Assembly (NCBI RefSeq): GCF_030272615.1
Contig: NC_081409.1
Span: 618,125,255-618,189,254 of the forward strand
DNA length: 64,000 bases
Source: Cryptomeria japonica
Taxonomy: Eukaryota > Streptophyta > Pinopsida > Cupressales > Cupressaceae
Direction: 5' to 3'
The notes beneath the pieces were generated by a model. It saw only the letters and a list, made by a program, of their open reading frames with translations. It had not been told where the DNA came from and did not search any database. Positions within the stretch are counted from its first letter, which is position 1. Each line of letters begins with the position of its first letter. Positions 44,561 to 54,426 of this stretch are shown one piece after another. Both the position numbers and the translations under genes were made by a program.

Positions 44561-45590
44561 TGGCGCAAAGAAGAGATAGGAATGGTAGAGCATGTGAGAA
44601 TGCATATCCTACTGTAATGGAGAAGTTGTGAGGTATAGTAGCCTGGTTGGAAGACATGGAGACAACCCAAAGAAGAGGTTGGCATATTAAAGATGTGAGT
44701 GAAGATGAAGGAGAAGAAGCCTTGACATAACAAGCAAACCTCATTTTATGAGGGTTTTGAGTAGGGTGAATACTAGACCTCATTTTACACCACCGAAATA
44801 TGATGGGAAGTTAGATGCAGATGAATTGATGGATTGGATCTCAGAGATGGAGATTTTTTTTATTTTGAAAACACTACAGAATAGAGGAAGGTGAAATATG
44901 CCTGTACTCGGTTGAAAGGTCATGCATCTCTTTGGTGTGAGAATTTGTAAGTTAATAGATAGAGAAGAGGTAAAGAGAAGATTAAGACATGGGATCAGAT
45001 GATTCCTAAGTTGAAGTCAAATTTTATGCCTGCTAATTATCAAGGGAATCTATTCTAGAAGTTGTCGAATTTGAGACAGGAGGAATCTAGTGTGAAGAAG
45101 TACACCGAAGCATTTTACAAGTTGAATATCAGATCCAAACATGTTCATGATGAATTTGAACAAGTTGCGAGATATTTGTATTGATTATGAATGTCTATAC
45201 AAGATGAACTTAGTTTGATCAAATTGGAAAGTGTTGAAGAGGCTTACCAGTATGCCCCAAAGGCAAAAAAAAGCTAAACAAAAGACATGAGCAAAGGCAG
45301 AGAGGCAGATATGGAAGGTTTTTTGGAGGAAGATTTCAAGGAGGAAGAGGATATACTGGAGGAAGAGGAACCAGTGCAGATCAAAGGAAGGACAAGGTAG
45401 TGAACAAAGAAGGTAATTCATTCCATAAGGATGATAGAAATTTCTACCGAAGGAGAGAACCAGATGGTTACTGGAATGAGAATTTTGGAAGACAAGACAA
45501 GAGGACATTTAGAGGAAGCTGCCTTAAATGTGGAGGAGAAGGACATCGTGCATTCGAGTGTAAGGAGACAAAAAAACTAGGAGAGAAGTA
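44561..45590 (+). pseudogene. Gypsy gag remnant with CCHC knuckle
   Basis: Across several frame changes: MAQRRDRNGRACENAYP, FTPPKYDGKLDADELMDWIS, YACTRLKGHASLW, TWDQMIPKLKSNFMPANYQ, KKYTEAFYKLNIRSKH, then a Gly/Glu/Arg-rich stretch and the open piece 45400-45591 ending with an intact C-x2-C-x4-H-x4-C (CLKCGGEGHRAFEC). Confidence 0.88.
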
Positions 45591-47597
45591 GTGGTGGAAG
45601 AAAACCCCACCGGATCAGACAATAAATCGAAAGATGGAGAACTATTGGCGATGAGGAGAGTGTTGTGTCATACCAGAGGAGATGAAGAGCCCTTGCAAAG
45701 GAAGAATCTGTCCAAAACTAGATGTAAGGTATCCGGTAAGTATTGTAGAGTTGTTATTGATAGTGGTAGCTCTAATAATCTTGTTTCAGAATAAATGGTG
45801 AATATGTTGAAATTGGAGAGATTGAAACACCCTAAGCCTTACCAGATAGCATGGATTCAGGATGAACATAAGTTGTTAGTAAGTGAACAATGTTTGGTGA
45901 AATAAAAAATTGGGAATTATCATGATGAAGTCATGTGTGACATTATGCCTATAGATATTTGTCATCTTTTGTTGGGTAGACCTTGGCAGTTTGATAGACA
46001 TGCAGAACATGATGGGAGGAAGAATACATACACTATTGTGGCCAATGGGATGAAGCAAAACTTGTTACCCTTGGAGGAACCTTTGAAGAATGAAGTTTGT
46101 ACAAATGCTAGAATCTATTTGGTAGATGGAAGGAAACTCCTAGATGGATTGAGACATGAGAATGTGTGTTTTGCCTTAATTCCCAAGAAGACTAAAAAAC
46201 CAGAACCGAAAGGAAAACACCTGAAAGAGATAAAAGATTTGCTGATAGAATATGAAAACATCATTTCAGATAATGTACGTGATGGATTACCACCTGTGAG
46301 AAGTATTAGTCATTGCATGAACTTGGTTCTTGGAGCTAGTTTGCCTAACAATGTTGCACACTGGTTAACACTAGTAGAGAATGAAGAACTGAATATGCAA
46401 GTGCAAGATTTGTTGAAGAAAGGTTTGATTAGGGAGAGTTTGAGCCCTTGTGCAGTACCAACAATATTATCACCTAAGAAGAATGGAGAATAGAGAATGT
46501 CTAATGATTTTAGAGAAATAAACAAGATCACAATGAGATACCGATTTCCTTTGCTTAGGATGGATGACATACTGGACTCTTTGAGTGGAGTAAAATAATT
46601 TACAAAGATAGATTTGAAGAGTGGATATCATCAGAACAGGATCAGAGAAGGTGATGATTGAAAGACAAAATTTAAGACAATTGAAGGACTCTATGAATGG
46701 TTGGTGATGCCTTTTGGACTGACTAATGCACCAAGTACTTTCATGAGGGTGATGAATGAAGTATTGAAGAAATTATTGGGTAAGTTTATTATTGTGTATT
46801 CGGATGACATTATGATTTTCAGTAGGACAAAAGAGGAGCATTTGTTGAAGTTAAGACAAGTTTTGTAGAGGTTTAGAGAAGAGAAGTTGTTGATCAATAT
46901 GAAGAAGTGTACTTTCATGAAGGTTGAGTTAGTTTATTTGGGATTTTTGATATCTGAGGATGGTTTGAAGATGGACCTTGAGAAAGTGAAAATGATTGTT
47001 GAATGGCCTACACTGGAAAGCATGGGAGAGGTAAGATCATTTCGTGGGTTGGCTAGTTTTTACCGAAAGTTTATCAAAAAATTTAGTTCAGTTTGTAACC
47101 CTATGACTGAGACCATGAGAGGAGATCGGAAGGAATTCAAGTGTACCACCAAAGAAAATAGAAGTTTTGAACTATTGGAGCAGAAAGTGATTGAGCAGCT
47201 TGTGTTGGCTTTATCGAATTTCAATAAAGTATTTCAAGTGGATTGTGATGCAAGTGGAACTACAATAGGGGTAGTCTTGAGTCAGGAAGGGAGAGAAGTA
47301 GCTTATTTCAATGAGAAATTGAATGATGCGTGAAGGACATATTCAATCTATGATCAAGAGTTTTATACCATAGTTCAAGCCTTGAAGAAGTGGAGACATT
47401 AATTGTTGCCTAAGGAGTTTGTGTTGTATACAGATCATCAAGATTTGTAGTATTTGAATAGTCAGAGTAAGTTGAATCAGAGATTGATAAGATGTGTAGA
47501 ATTCTTGTAGAGTTACATCTTTGTGTTGAAACATAGAAGTGGGAAATCTAATAAAGTTGTTGATGCATTGAGTCGGAGAAGGAATCTATTGGCATAG
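45591..47597 (+). pseudogene. Gypsy protease, reverse transcriptase and RNase H
   Basis: One frame with scattered stops. Protease: RVVIDSGSSNNLVS near 45750-45790. [78 protein letters not shown] (catalytic pair kept), RSFRGLASFYRKFI. RNase H: VFQVDCDASGTTIGVVL, then FYTIVQALKKWRH and LYTDHQDL, ending KHRSGKSNKVVDALSRR. Roughly ten nonsense codons, mostly Gln, Trp or Arg positions changed by C-to-T or G-to-A. Confidence 0.92.
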
Positions 47598-48065
47598 ATG
47601 AGAGTGATAGTATTAGGACTTGAATATTTGAAGACCTTGTATGATGATGACCCAAATTTTGTAGAACCTTGGAAAGCATGTAGAAAACCGGTTATGATAG
47701 ATAGAAGCAAGTGGTTGAACTACTTCATTCAGGATGTGATGTTAGTCAGAGGAGTTCAGTTGTGCATACCTAAGAGATCTATGAGGGAGAATCTGATAAA
47801 GGAGAAACACAGTGGAGGTTTAGATGGACATTTTGGCATTGAAAAAATAGTAGTATTGGTGAGTGAGCAGTACTTTTGGCCTCAGATTCATAAGGATGTT
47901 AAGAGATATGTGTAGAGTTGTAGAGTTTGTCAAGTTGCAAAGGGTAGTAGTCAGAATATGGGATTGTATAAACCTTTGATAGTACTGGTAAGACCATGGG
48001 AGGATATAAGCATGGATTTTATACTTGGATTGCCTAGGACACCAAGAGGGAATGATTCTATATTT
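47598..48065 (+). pseudogene. Gypsy integrase, N-terminal half
   Basis: Zinc-binding HHCC region (HSGGLDGHFG, YFWPQIHKDVKRYV, stop, [10 protein letters not shown]) and the start of the catalytic core ([14 protein letters not shown] with the first Asp), cut at GNDSIF by the TIR element. The frame resumes at 53399 as [13 protein letters not shown] once one ATTT is discounted. Confidence 0.93.
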
Positions 48066-48114
48066 GGATAAGTGCACAAAGATAGTGGTCAAAAAGGGGG
48101 GTATAAGTGGACAC
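48066..48114 (+). repeat. Left terminal inverted repeat
   Basis: Begins GGATAAGTGCAC, continues AAAGATAGTGGTCA, a G-rich 10-base insertion relative to the right end, and AGTGGACAC. It pairs with 53360-53398. Confidence 0.85.
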
Positions 48115-48935
48115 TTTTTTTCTGAAATCAGGTGAACCTAAACTTGGAGGCAAAATTTGAAAGTCATCCACTCAAGATATGAAGATAATCAAAGAACAAA
48201 TATTGTATTACTCTGAATCTAGTTTCCAAACTACTAAACTGTTTCAAAATTGGATAAGATTAAGGGGGTCAAATCCTTCGCGCACAAAAAACAGACCCTG
48301 ATTTTTTTAGAAAAACATAACATAGTGTCTGACGTGCGCATAAAAAAAGTCATAGTTAGATTTAGTATTTTGGCAAATCCTTTGGCAGAAAGATAGTTAA
48401 GAGTGAGCATTAGAAGATTTGTATTTTTTTGTAATTTTTTGTTGAGTATTTTTTTTTTATGATTTTTCCAATCGAGCACATCCTGAAAATTAGGTACCTG
48501 TTTGTGCGTGAAGCATAAGTTGCACTAAAAAAATAAAAAATACAATTTTTTTTTTAAATTGTAAAAAATCAAGTGCACTACAATAATATATAAATCTTTT
48601 AAAATTTGGATAAGTATATCAAAAGTTATTAAAAAAATGGTGCACATATATCTGTGAGAACTATGGAGACACTGGTAAAAGAAATTCAATAATAATATGT
48701 TATTGTTGTTCAAATTTAAAAAAAATTATATGGTTAGAAAGTTCAGAAGATGGGTGAAAATATGGTGGAAATTTTAGAAATACCCACTTGATGAAGTGTA
48801 AACTTGATGATGACAAAGTCGAGAAACCAAGTTGATAAAATGAAACAAGTCAAAAAGGAGGGAAATGGAGGGAAATCAAACTTCCAAACCATAGCTTTGT
48901 CAACTAGGCCTATTTCCAAGCCTAAACAGTCAAAA
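48115..48935. other. Unique AT-rich internal segment of the TIR element
   Basis: No ORF longer than about 80 codons and none with a recognisable motif on either strand. It ends with AAGCCTAAAC...GCGCGTACGGGG; a closely similar AAGCCTAAACGCGTATGGGG lies near the other end (53283-53302), in the same orientation. Confidence 0.45.
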
Positions 48936-49283
48936 GCGCGTACGGGGTACCTATGGTATAAAAAGTGCGTACGGGGTACTTATGGTGTAAGAAGCGCGTA
49001 CGGACTATGTTAACTATAAAAAGCGCGTATGTGCTATTTTTACTATAAAAAGCGCGTACGTGCTATTTTTACTATAAAAAGCGCGTACGCGCTATTTTTA
49101 CTATAAAAAGCGCGTACGCGCTATTTTTACTATAAAAAGCGCGTATGCGCTATTTTTACTATAAAAAGCGCGTACGCGCTATTTTTACTATAAAAAGCGC
49201 GTACGCGCTATTTTTACTATAAAAAGCGCGTACGCGCTATTTTTACTATAAAAAGCGCGTACGCGCTATTTTTACTGTTTAAA
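48936..49283. repeat. 29-bp tandem array, 12 units, each centred on a perfect palindrome
   Basis: GCGCG (or GTGCG) starts at 48936, 48965, 48994, 49023, 49052, 49081, 49110, 49139, 49168, 49197, 49226 and 49255, exactly every 29 bases. Inner units read TATAAAA, then AGCGCGTACGCGCT (14-base palindrome), then ATTTTTAC. The first three units are diverged (GCGCGTACGGGGTAC...ATGGT); variants inside are mainly CG to TG. The homogeneous block points to recent amplification. Confidence 0.97.
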
Positions 49284-49460
49284 TTTTGGGAGTGTGTATA
49301 GTATGATATTGTATATATAATATGTGTATATATATAATATAAAAATATATAATATATAATATAAAAATATATAATATATAATATTTATATATATGTATAT
49401 AATAATATATAATATATTAAGTATATATATATAGACATATGTGTGTATCTATGTGTATTG
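49284..49460. other. AT-rich tract inside the TIR element
   Basis: TATATAATATAAAAATATAT-type words over about 130 bases; prone to slippage and to unpairing. Nothing else. Confidence 0.8.
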
Positions 49461-49612
49461 TCTCCCTCTCTCCCCCTCTCAAGCACGTACAAGGTGCTTC
49501 TCTCTCTCTCTCTCTAACTCTCTCACTCACTCCCTCTCCCGCTCTCCCCTTCTCCCTTCCTCCATACCCTCTCTCTCTCTCTCTCTCTTCCCTCTCTCTT
49601 CCTCTCCCTCCA
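49461..49612. repeat. CT-rich (pyrimidine) tract
   Basis: Mostly (CT)n and CCCT blocks with a short AAGCACGTACAAGGTGC interruption. The complementary GA-rich tract lies at 52075-52885 on the same strand, so the two are inverted relative to each other. Confidence 0.93.
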
Positions 49613-49789
49613 ATATATATTCTTTTTGTTTGCATATATATAAGGTGATAAGAAGATTGACAAGGTGGTCGGTTTTCTTTTTCTTTTTAAAGAAGATAGG
49701 ATATAAGTAGAACGATTGAAGAAAATGAGCGTATTGGTTTCTTTGGATTGTGTGGATGTATTGGTTGGATAATATTTATGGGTCGTATG

Positions 49790-52070
49790 GTGTACTAAGG
49801 GGTCATATGGTGTATTATGACCCCTTAGGTGTTGTTATGGGTCATATGGTGTTCTATGATCCCTTAGGACACCATATGACCCCTTAGGATTCCATATGGT
49901 GTCGTTATGGGTCATATGGTGTCCTAAAGGGTCATATGGTATTCTATGTCCCCTTAGGATACCATATGATCCCTTACATGTCATTATAGGTCCTATGGTG
50001 TGCTAAGGGATCATATAGTGTCCTATGACCCCTTCGGATACCATATGACTTCTTAGATGTTGTTAGGGGTCGTATTGTGTTCTAAGGGTCATATGGTGTC
50101 CTATGACACATTAGGACACCATACAGTATCATTATGTGTCTTATGTTATCGTATGACCCCTAGGACACCTTATGACTACTTAGGACACCATATGGTGTCA
50201 TTAGGGGTCATGTGGTGTCCTAAGTGGTCATATGTCTCCTACGACCCCTTAGGAGACTATTTGACCCCTTAAGACTCCATATGGTGTCATTATCGGTCGT
50301 ATGGTGTCCTAAGAGGTCATATAGTGTTTTATGACCCCTTAGGATACCATTTAGAGTCATTATGGGTTGTATGGTGTGCTAAGGGGTCATATGGTGTCTT
50401 ATGACCCCTGAGGACTCCATATGACCTCTTATGTGTCGTTATGGGTCATATGGTGTCCTAATAGGTCATATGGTGTTCTGTGATCCCTTAAGACACCATA
50501 TGATCCCTTAGGACTCCATATGGTGTTGTTATGGGTTGTATGGTGTCCTAAAGGGTCATATGGCATTTTATGACCTCTTAGGACACCATATGATCCCTTA
50601 GGTGTCATTAGAGGTCACATTGTTTCCTAAGAGGTCATATGGTGTCCTATGACCCCTTAGAACACCATATGACCCCTTAAGACACCATACGACCCATAAT
50701 GACACCATATGGTGTCCTAAGGGGTCATAAGATGCCATATGACCCCTCAAGATACCATATGACCCATAACAACACCATATGGTGCCCTAAAGGGTCATAT
50801 GGTGTTCTATGACCCCTTAGGATACTATTTGGCATCATTATAGGTCCTATGGTGTTCTAATGGATCATATAGTGTCATATGACCCCTTAGATGTTGTTAG
50901 GGGTCGTATTGTGTTCTAAGGGTCATATGGTGTCCTATGAGCCATTAGGACACCATATGGTATCGTTATGTGTCTTATGTTGTCGTATGACCCCTAGGAC
51001 ACCTTATGACCACTTAGGACACCATATGGTGTCATTAGGGGTCATATGGTGTCCTAAGGGGTCATATGGTCTCCTACGACTCCTTAGGACACTATTTGAC
51101 CCCTTAGGACTCCATATTGTGTCATTATGGGTCGTATGGTGTCCTAAGAGGTCATATAGTATTTTATGACCCCTTAGGACACCATTTGGTGTCATTATGG
51201 GTTGTATGGTGTGCTAAGGGGTCATATGGTGTCTTATAACCCCTTAGGACTCCATATGGCCTCTTACGTGTCATTATGGGTCATATGGTGTTCTATGATC
51301 CCTTAGGACACCATATGATCCCTTAAGACTCCATATGGTGTCATTATGGATCATATGGTGTCCTAAAGGGTCAAATGGTATTCTATGACCTCCTAGGACA
51401 CCATATGACCCCTTAAGACACCATATGACCCATAATGACATCATATGGTGTCCTAAGGGGTCATAGGATGCCATATGACCCCTCAGGATACCATACGACC
51501 CATAACACCACCATATGGTGCCCAAAAGGGTCATATGGTGTTCTATGACCCGTTAGGACACTATTTGGCATCATTATAGGTCCTATGGTATTCTAAGGGA
51601 TCATATAGTGTCCTATGACTCCTTAGATGTTGTTAGGGGTCGTATTGTGTTCTAAGGGTCATATGGTGTCCAATGACCCATTGGACACCATATGGTATCG
51701 TTATGTGTCTTATGGTGTCGTATGACCCCTAGGACACCTTATGACCACTTAAGACACCATATGGTGTCATTAGGGATCATATGATGTCCTAAGGGGTCAT
51801 ATGGTCTCTTGCAACCCCTTAGGACACTATTTGACCCCTTAAGACTCCATATGGTGTCGTTATCGGTCTTATGGTGTCCTAAGATGTCATACAGTGTTTT
51901 ATAGGTCGTATGGTGTGCTAAGGGGTCATATGGTGTCTTATGACCCCTTAGGACTCCATATGACCTCTTATGTGTCGTTATGGGTCATATGGTGTCCTAT
52001 GACCCCTTAGGACACATGCATGGATCCCTAGGATACCATATGACCCCTGAGAATACCTTTTGACCCTAGA
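49790..52070. repeat. 2.3-kb array of CATATG-centred words in both orientations, with higher-order repeats
   Basis: The array consists almost only of GGGGTCATATGGTGTCCTA and its reverse complement TAGGACACCATATGACCCC with point changes, alternating irregularly. A longer order is overlaid: AGATGTTGTTAGGGGTCGTA begins at 50055, 50889 and 51625, spacings of 834 and 736 bases, the shorter unit lacking ~98 bases. ORFs here are translations of the repeat and are not genes. Confidence 0.95.
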
Positions 52071-52074
52071 GAGG

Positions 52075-52125
52075 GAGAGAGGGGGAGGAGAGGGAGGTAA
52101 TGGGAGAGAGATACACTTAAGAGAT

Positions 52126-52189
<64 letters not shown>

Positions 52190-52885
52190 GGATAGAGGGA
52201 TTGGGAGAGAAAGAGAGACCTAAGAGGTGAAGGGAGGAAAGGTGAGAGAGAGAAAGAGAGGGTGAGAGATAGAGAGAGTCTGAGTGAGAGGGAGGAAGGG
52301 GTGGAAGGATATTACAAGAGACTAGAGAGAGAGAGGTGCGAAGAGAGGGAGAGAGGGAGAGAGTGAGAAAGAGAGGTAATGAGAAAGGGAGAGAAGGAGG
52401 GAGAGGGGAGAGGGAGAGAATGAGAGAGACACACCTGAGAGAAGGAGAGAGTGAGATAGAGAGAACGAGGATGAGAGGGAAAGACTTCAGAGAGAGAGAG
52501 AGAGAGAGATAGATAAAGGTTGATAGCCAGAGATGTGATAGAGAGAAGGAGAGAGACTTGAGAGAAAGAGAAATGGAGTGAGAGGGGGAGAGATAAAGAG
52601 AGTTAGAGGGAAAGAAATACTTGACAAAGGAAGAGAAAGGGAGGGGGAGGGAGAGGGAGAGAATGAGAGAGAGAGACACTTAAGAGATGGGGAGAGAGTG
52701 AGAGATAGAGATATTTGAGAGAGGGGGAGAAAGAGAGGGATATATGAAAGAGAGAAAGAGGGTGAGGGAGATGAGAAAGAGACAGAGAGATACCCGAGAG
52801 AGGGAAGAAAGTAGAGAGGGAGATGCCTAAGAGAAAAAAAGGTAGGGGTTAAGGAAGAGAGAGGGGGAATGTAGGGAAGAGATGA
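52075..52885. repeat. GA-rich (purine) tract, ~0.8 kb
   Basis: GAGA/GGGA blocks interrupted by short words such as GAGATACACTTAAGAGATG that recur loosely; includes ~35 uninterrupted GA units at 52128-52188. The Leu/Ser/Pro-only minus ORFs at 51978-52957 come from it. Confidence 0.95.
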
Positions 52886-53017
52886 GAGACATAATGCTGA
52901 TATGAGCATGCTGATTACTAAAATTTGACTAAGTCTGAAATTTATAAGAATACTCAAAAAACTAGAATATGCATTATGACTCTTAGAGATCTAGAACCAC
53001 TCTCAAACATCCTAACA

Positions 53018-53080
53018 ATATATACATAAAATATAACTTAAAGTTCACTTATACTTAAATGTTATATTTTATGTATATAT
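53018..53080. repeat. Perfect 20-bp inverted repeat with 23-base loop
   Basis: ATATATACATAAAATATAAC at 53018-53037 is exactly reverse-complementary to 53061-53080. AT-rich hairpin between the GA-rich tract and the 27-bp array. Confidence 0.9.
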
Positions 53081-53133
53081 CTTACTGAAAAACCTAATGG
53101 AATGTAAGTGAATTGCATTTTATTGACAAACAG

Positions 53134-53268
53134 AACCACGTACACAGTTTTAGTTTTTAAACCGCGTACGTGGTTAATATGATTTAAACTGCATAGGCGG
53201 TTAGTATTCTTTAAACCACGTACATGGTTAGTATGTTTTAAACCATGCACGCGGTTTAGCTTTGGTTA
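53134..53268. repeat. 27-bp tandem array, five units, CGTACG-centred
   Basis: AACC (AACT once) starts at 53134, 53160, 53187, 53214 and 53241 (steps 26, 27, 27, 27). The best unit reads AAACCGCGTACGTGGTT, an imperfect palindrome around CGTACG, the core shared with the 29-bp array near the other end. Units are more diverged than the 29-bp ones. Confidence 0.88.
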
Positions 53269-53359
53269 GGCTCAGCAAAACAAGCCTAAACGCGTATGGG
53301 GTTCTTTAAATTTGAAATACCCCGTGTGCATTTTGGTGTTTTTCATGTTTTTTTTTGGT

Positions 53360-53398
53360 GTGTCCACTTTTCTGACCACCATCTTTGTGCACTTACCC
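53360..53398 (-). repeat. Right terminal inverted repeat
   Basis: Reverse complement begins GGGTAAGTGCAC and continues AAAGATGGTGGTCA, then AAAAGTGGACAC, matching the left end except for a few bases and the 10-base indel. Confidence 0.85.
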
Positions 53399-54426
53399 AT
53401 TTGTGGTAGTGGATATTTTCTCTAAGATGGCTCATTTCATACCTTGTAAGAAGACATCAGATGCATTGCATGTAGCAAACCTATTTTTCAAGGAAGTGGT
53501 AAGGTTGCATGGATTACCTAAGAGCATAGTTTTAGACAGAGACACTAAGTTTGTTGGATATTTTTGGAGAACACTTTGGAAGAAGATGAAGATATATTTC
53601 AAGTTGAGTCCTACTTTTCATCCATAGGCTGATGGACAAATAGAAGTTGTTAGTAGGAGTTTGGGAAATTTGTTGAGATGTTTAGTGGGAGTTAAAACTA
53701 GAAGTTGGGATTCGATCCTTGCACAAGTAGAGTTTGCCTACAACAATTTGGTGAATAGAAGTACCTAAAGAACATATTTTGAGATTGTTACCAGAGTGCA
53801 TCTTAGAGGTATATTGAAATTGAGAGATATTAGTAGTGAAGATCGAAGAAGTTCACAAGAAGAAGATTTTGTAGATCACATGGCAATATTGCATAGTGAG
53901 GTTAAGAAGCATTTGGAAGACATGAACAACAAATATAAGGAGCAGGTAGATGAGAAGAGGAGACAAGGAATATAAAGTTGGTGATGAAGTGATGGTCTGA
54001 GAAAACAAAGATTCTTGGTTGGAACATATAACAAGTTCCAGATGAGGAAGTTTTGACCTTGCAGGATTTTGAGGAAGTTTAGTTTTGGAAATGCATATGA
54101 AGTGGAGTTACCAGATAGTTTAAGTATTTCACATGTGTTTAACATTGTAGATCTTTGTGAGTACCATGAAACTGAATTTTGTAAGAATAGTGTTGCAGAC
54201 TTGGAGAAATAGTTGCCCTGAAAGGAACCAGATCAGATTGAAGAGATTTTGGATAGTAGGATTGGACGTAGTATCTGGAGCAATTAGTATAAGGAATATC
54301 TTGTGAAGTGGAAGGACAGACCGGTTGAAGATTCATCTTCAATTTATCAAGCAGAGATAGACTGCCTTGGTTTCCCTCTGACCCTAGCAAAGTTAGAGGC
54401 TCGCTTTTTCAATAACCTTGGATGTC
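53399..54426 (+). pseudogene. Gypsy integrase C-terminal half and chromodomain
   Basis: [32 protein letters not shown] (second catalytic Asp), FHP, TAG in place of Gln, ADGQIEVVSRSLGNLL (catalytic Glu), then degraded linker. Near 54235-54370 EEILDSRIGRSIW, a stop, YKEYLVKWKDRP and EDSSSIYQAEIDCLGFPL form the chromodomain that targets chromoviruses to modified chromatin. Confidence 0.9.

Larger units (their letters stand above)
48066..53398. mobile_element. 5.3-kb terminal-inverted-repeat element made of palindromic and low-complexity arrays
   Basis: Left end GGATAAGTGCACAAAGAT and right end (reverse complement) GGGTAAGTGCACAAAGAT form a TIR of ~39-49 bases with a 10-base indel. ATTT at 48062-48065 recurs at 53399-53402 and its single copy restores the integrase reading frame, so the boundaries are firm to within a few bases. 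No transposase, helicase or other protein is encoded. Contents in order: unique 0.8 kb, 29-bp array, AT-rich, CT-rich, CATATG-word array, GA-rich, AT-rich hairpin, 27-bp array, TIR. A 4-bp TSD and GGR-TAAGTG ends do not match the common plant superfamilies as I know them (CACTA 3, Harbinger 3, hAT 8, Mutator ~9); superfamily unassigned. Confidence 0.82.

Noticed and set aside
48936-49283. Regular 29-bp palindromic repeats resembling a CRISPR array
   Set aside because: There are no unique spacers: the units are directly contiguous and the whole 29 bases repeat. The surrounding DNA is a plant transposon.
50891-51534. ORFs repeating short words such as YDPLGHHM in the CATATG array
   Set aside because: Translations of the satellite word; open only because the repeat lacks stops in some frames.
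51978-52957. Long minus-strand ORFs (233 and 156 aa) of Leu, Ser and Pro
   Set aside because: They translate the GA-rich tract; low-complexity composition and overlap of several frames show they are not genes.
48066-53398. Reading the TIR element as a Helitron or a MITE
   Set aside because: Helitrons lack TIRs and insert between A and T without TSD; MITEs are below ~1 kb. Neither fits the 40-bp TIRs, ATTT duplication and 5.3-kb length.
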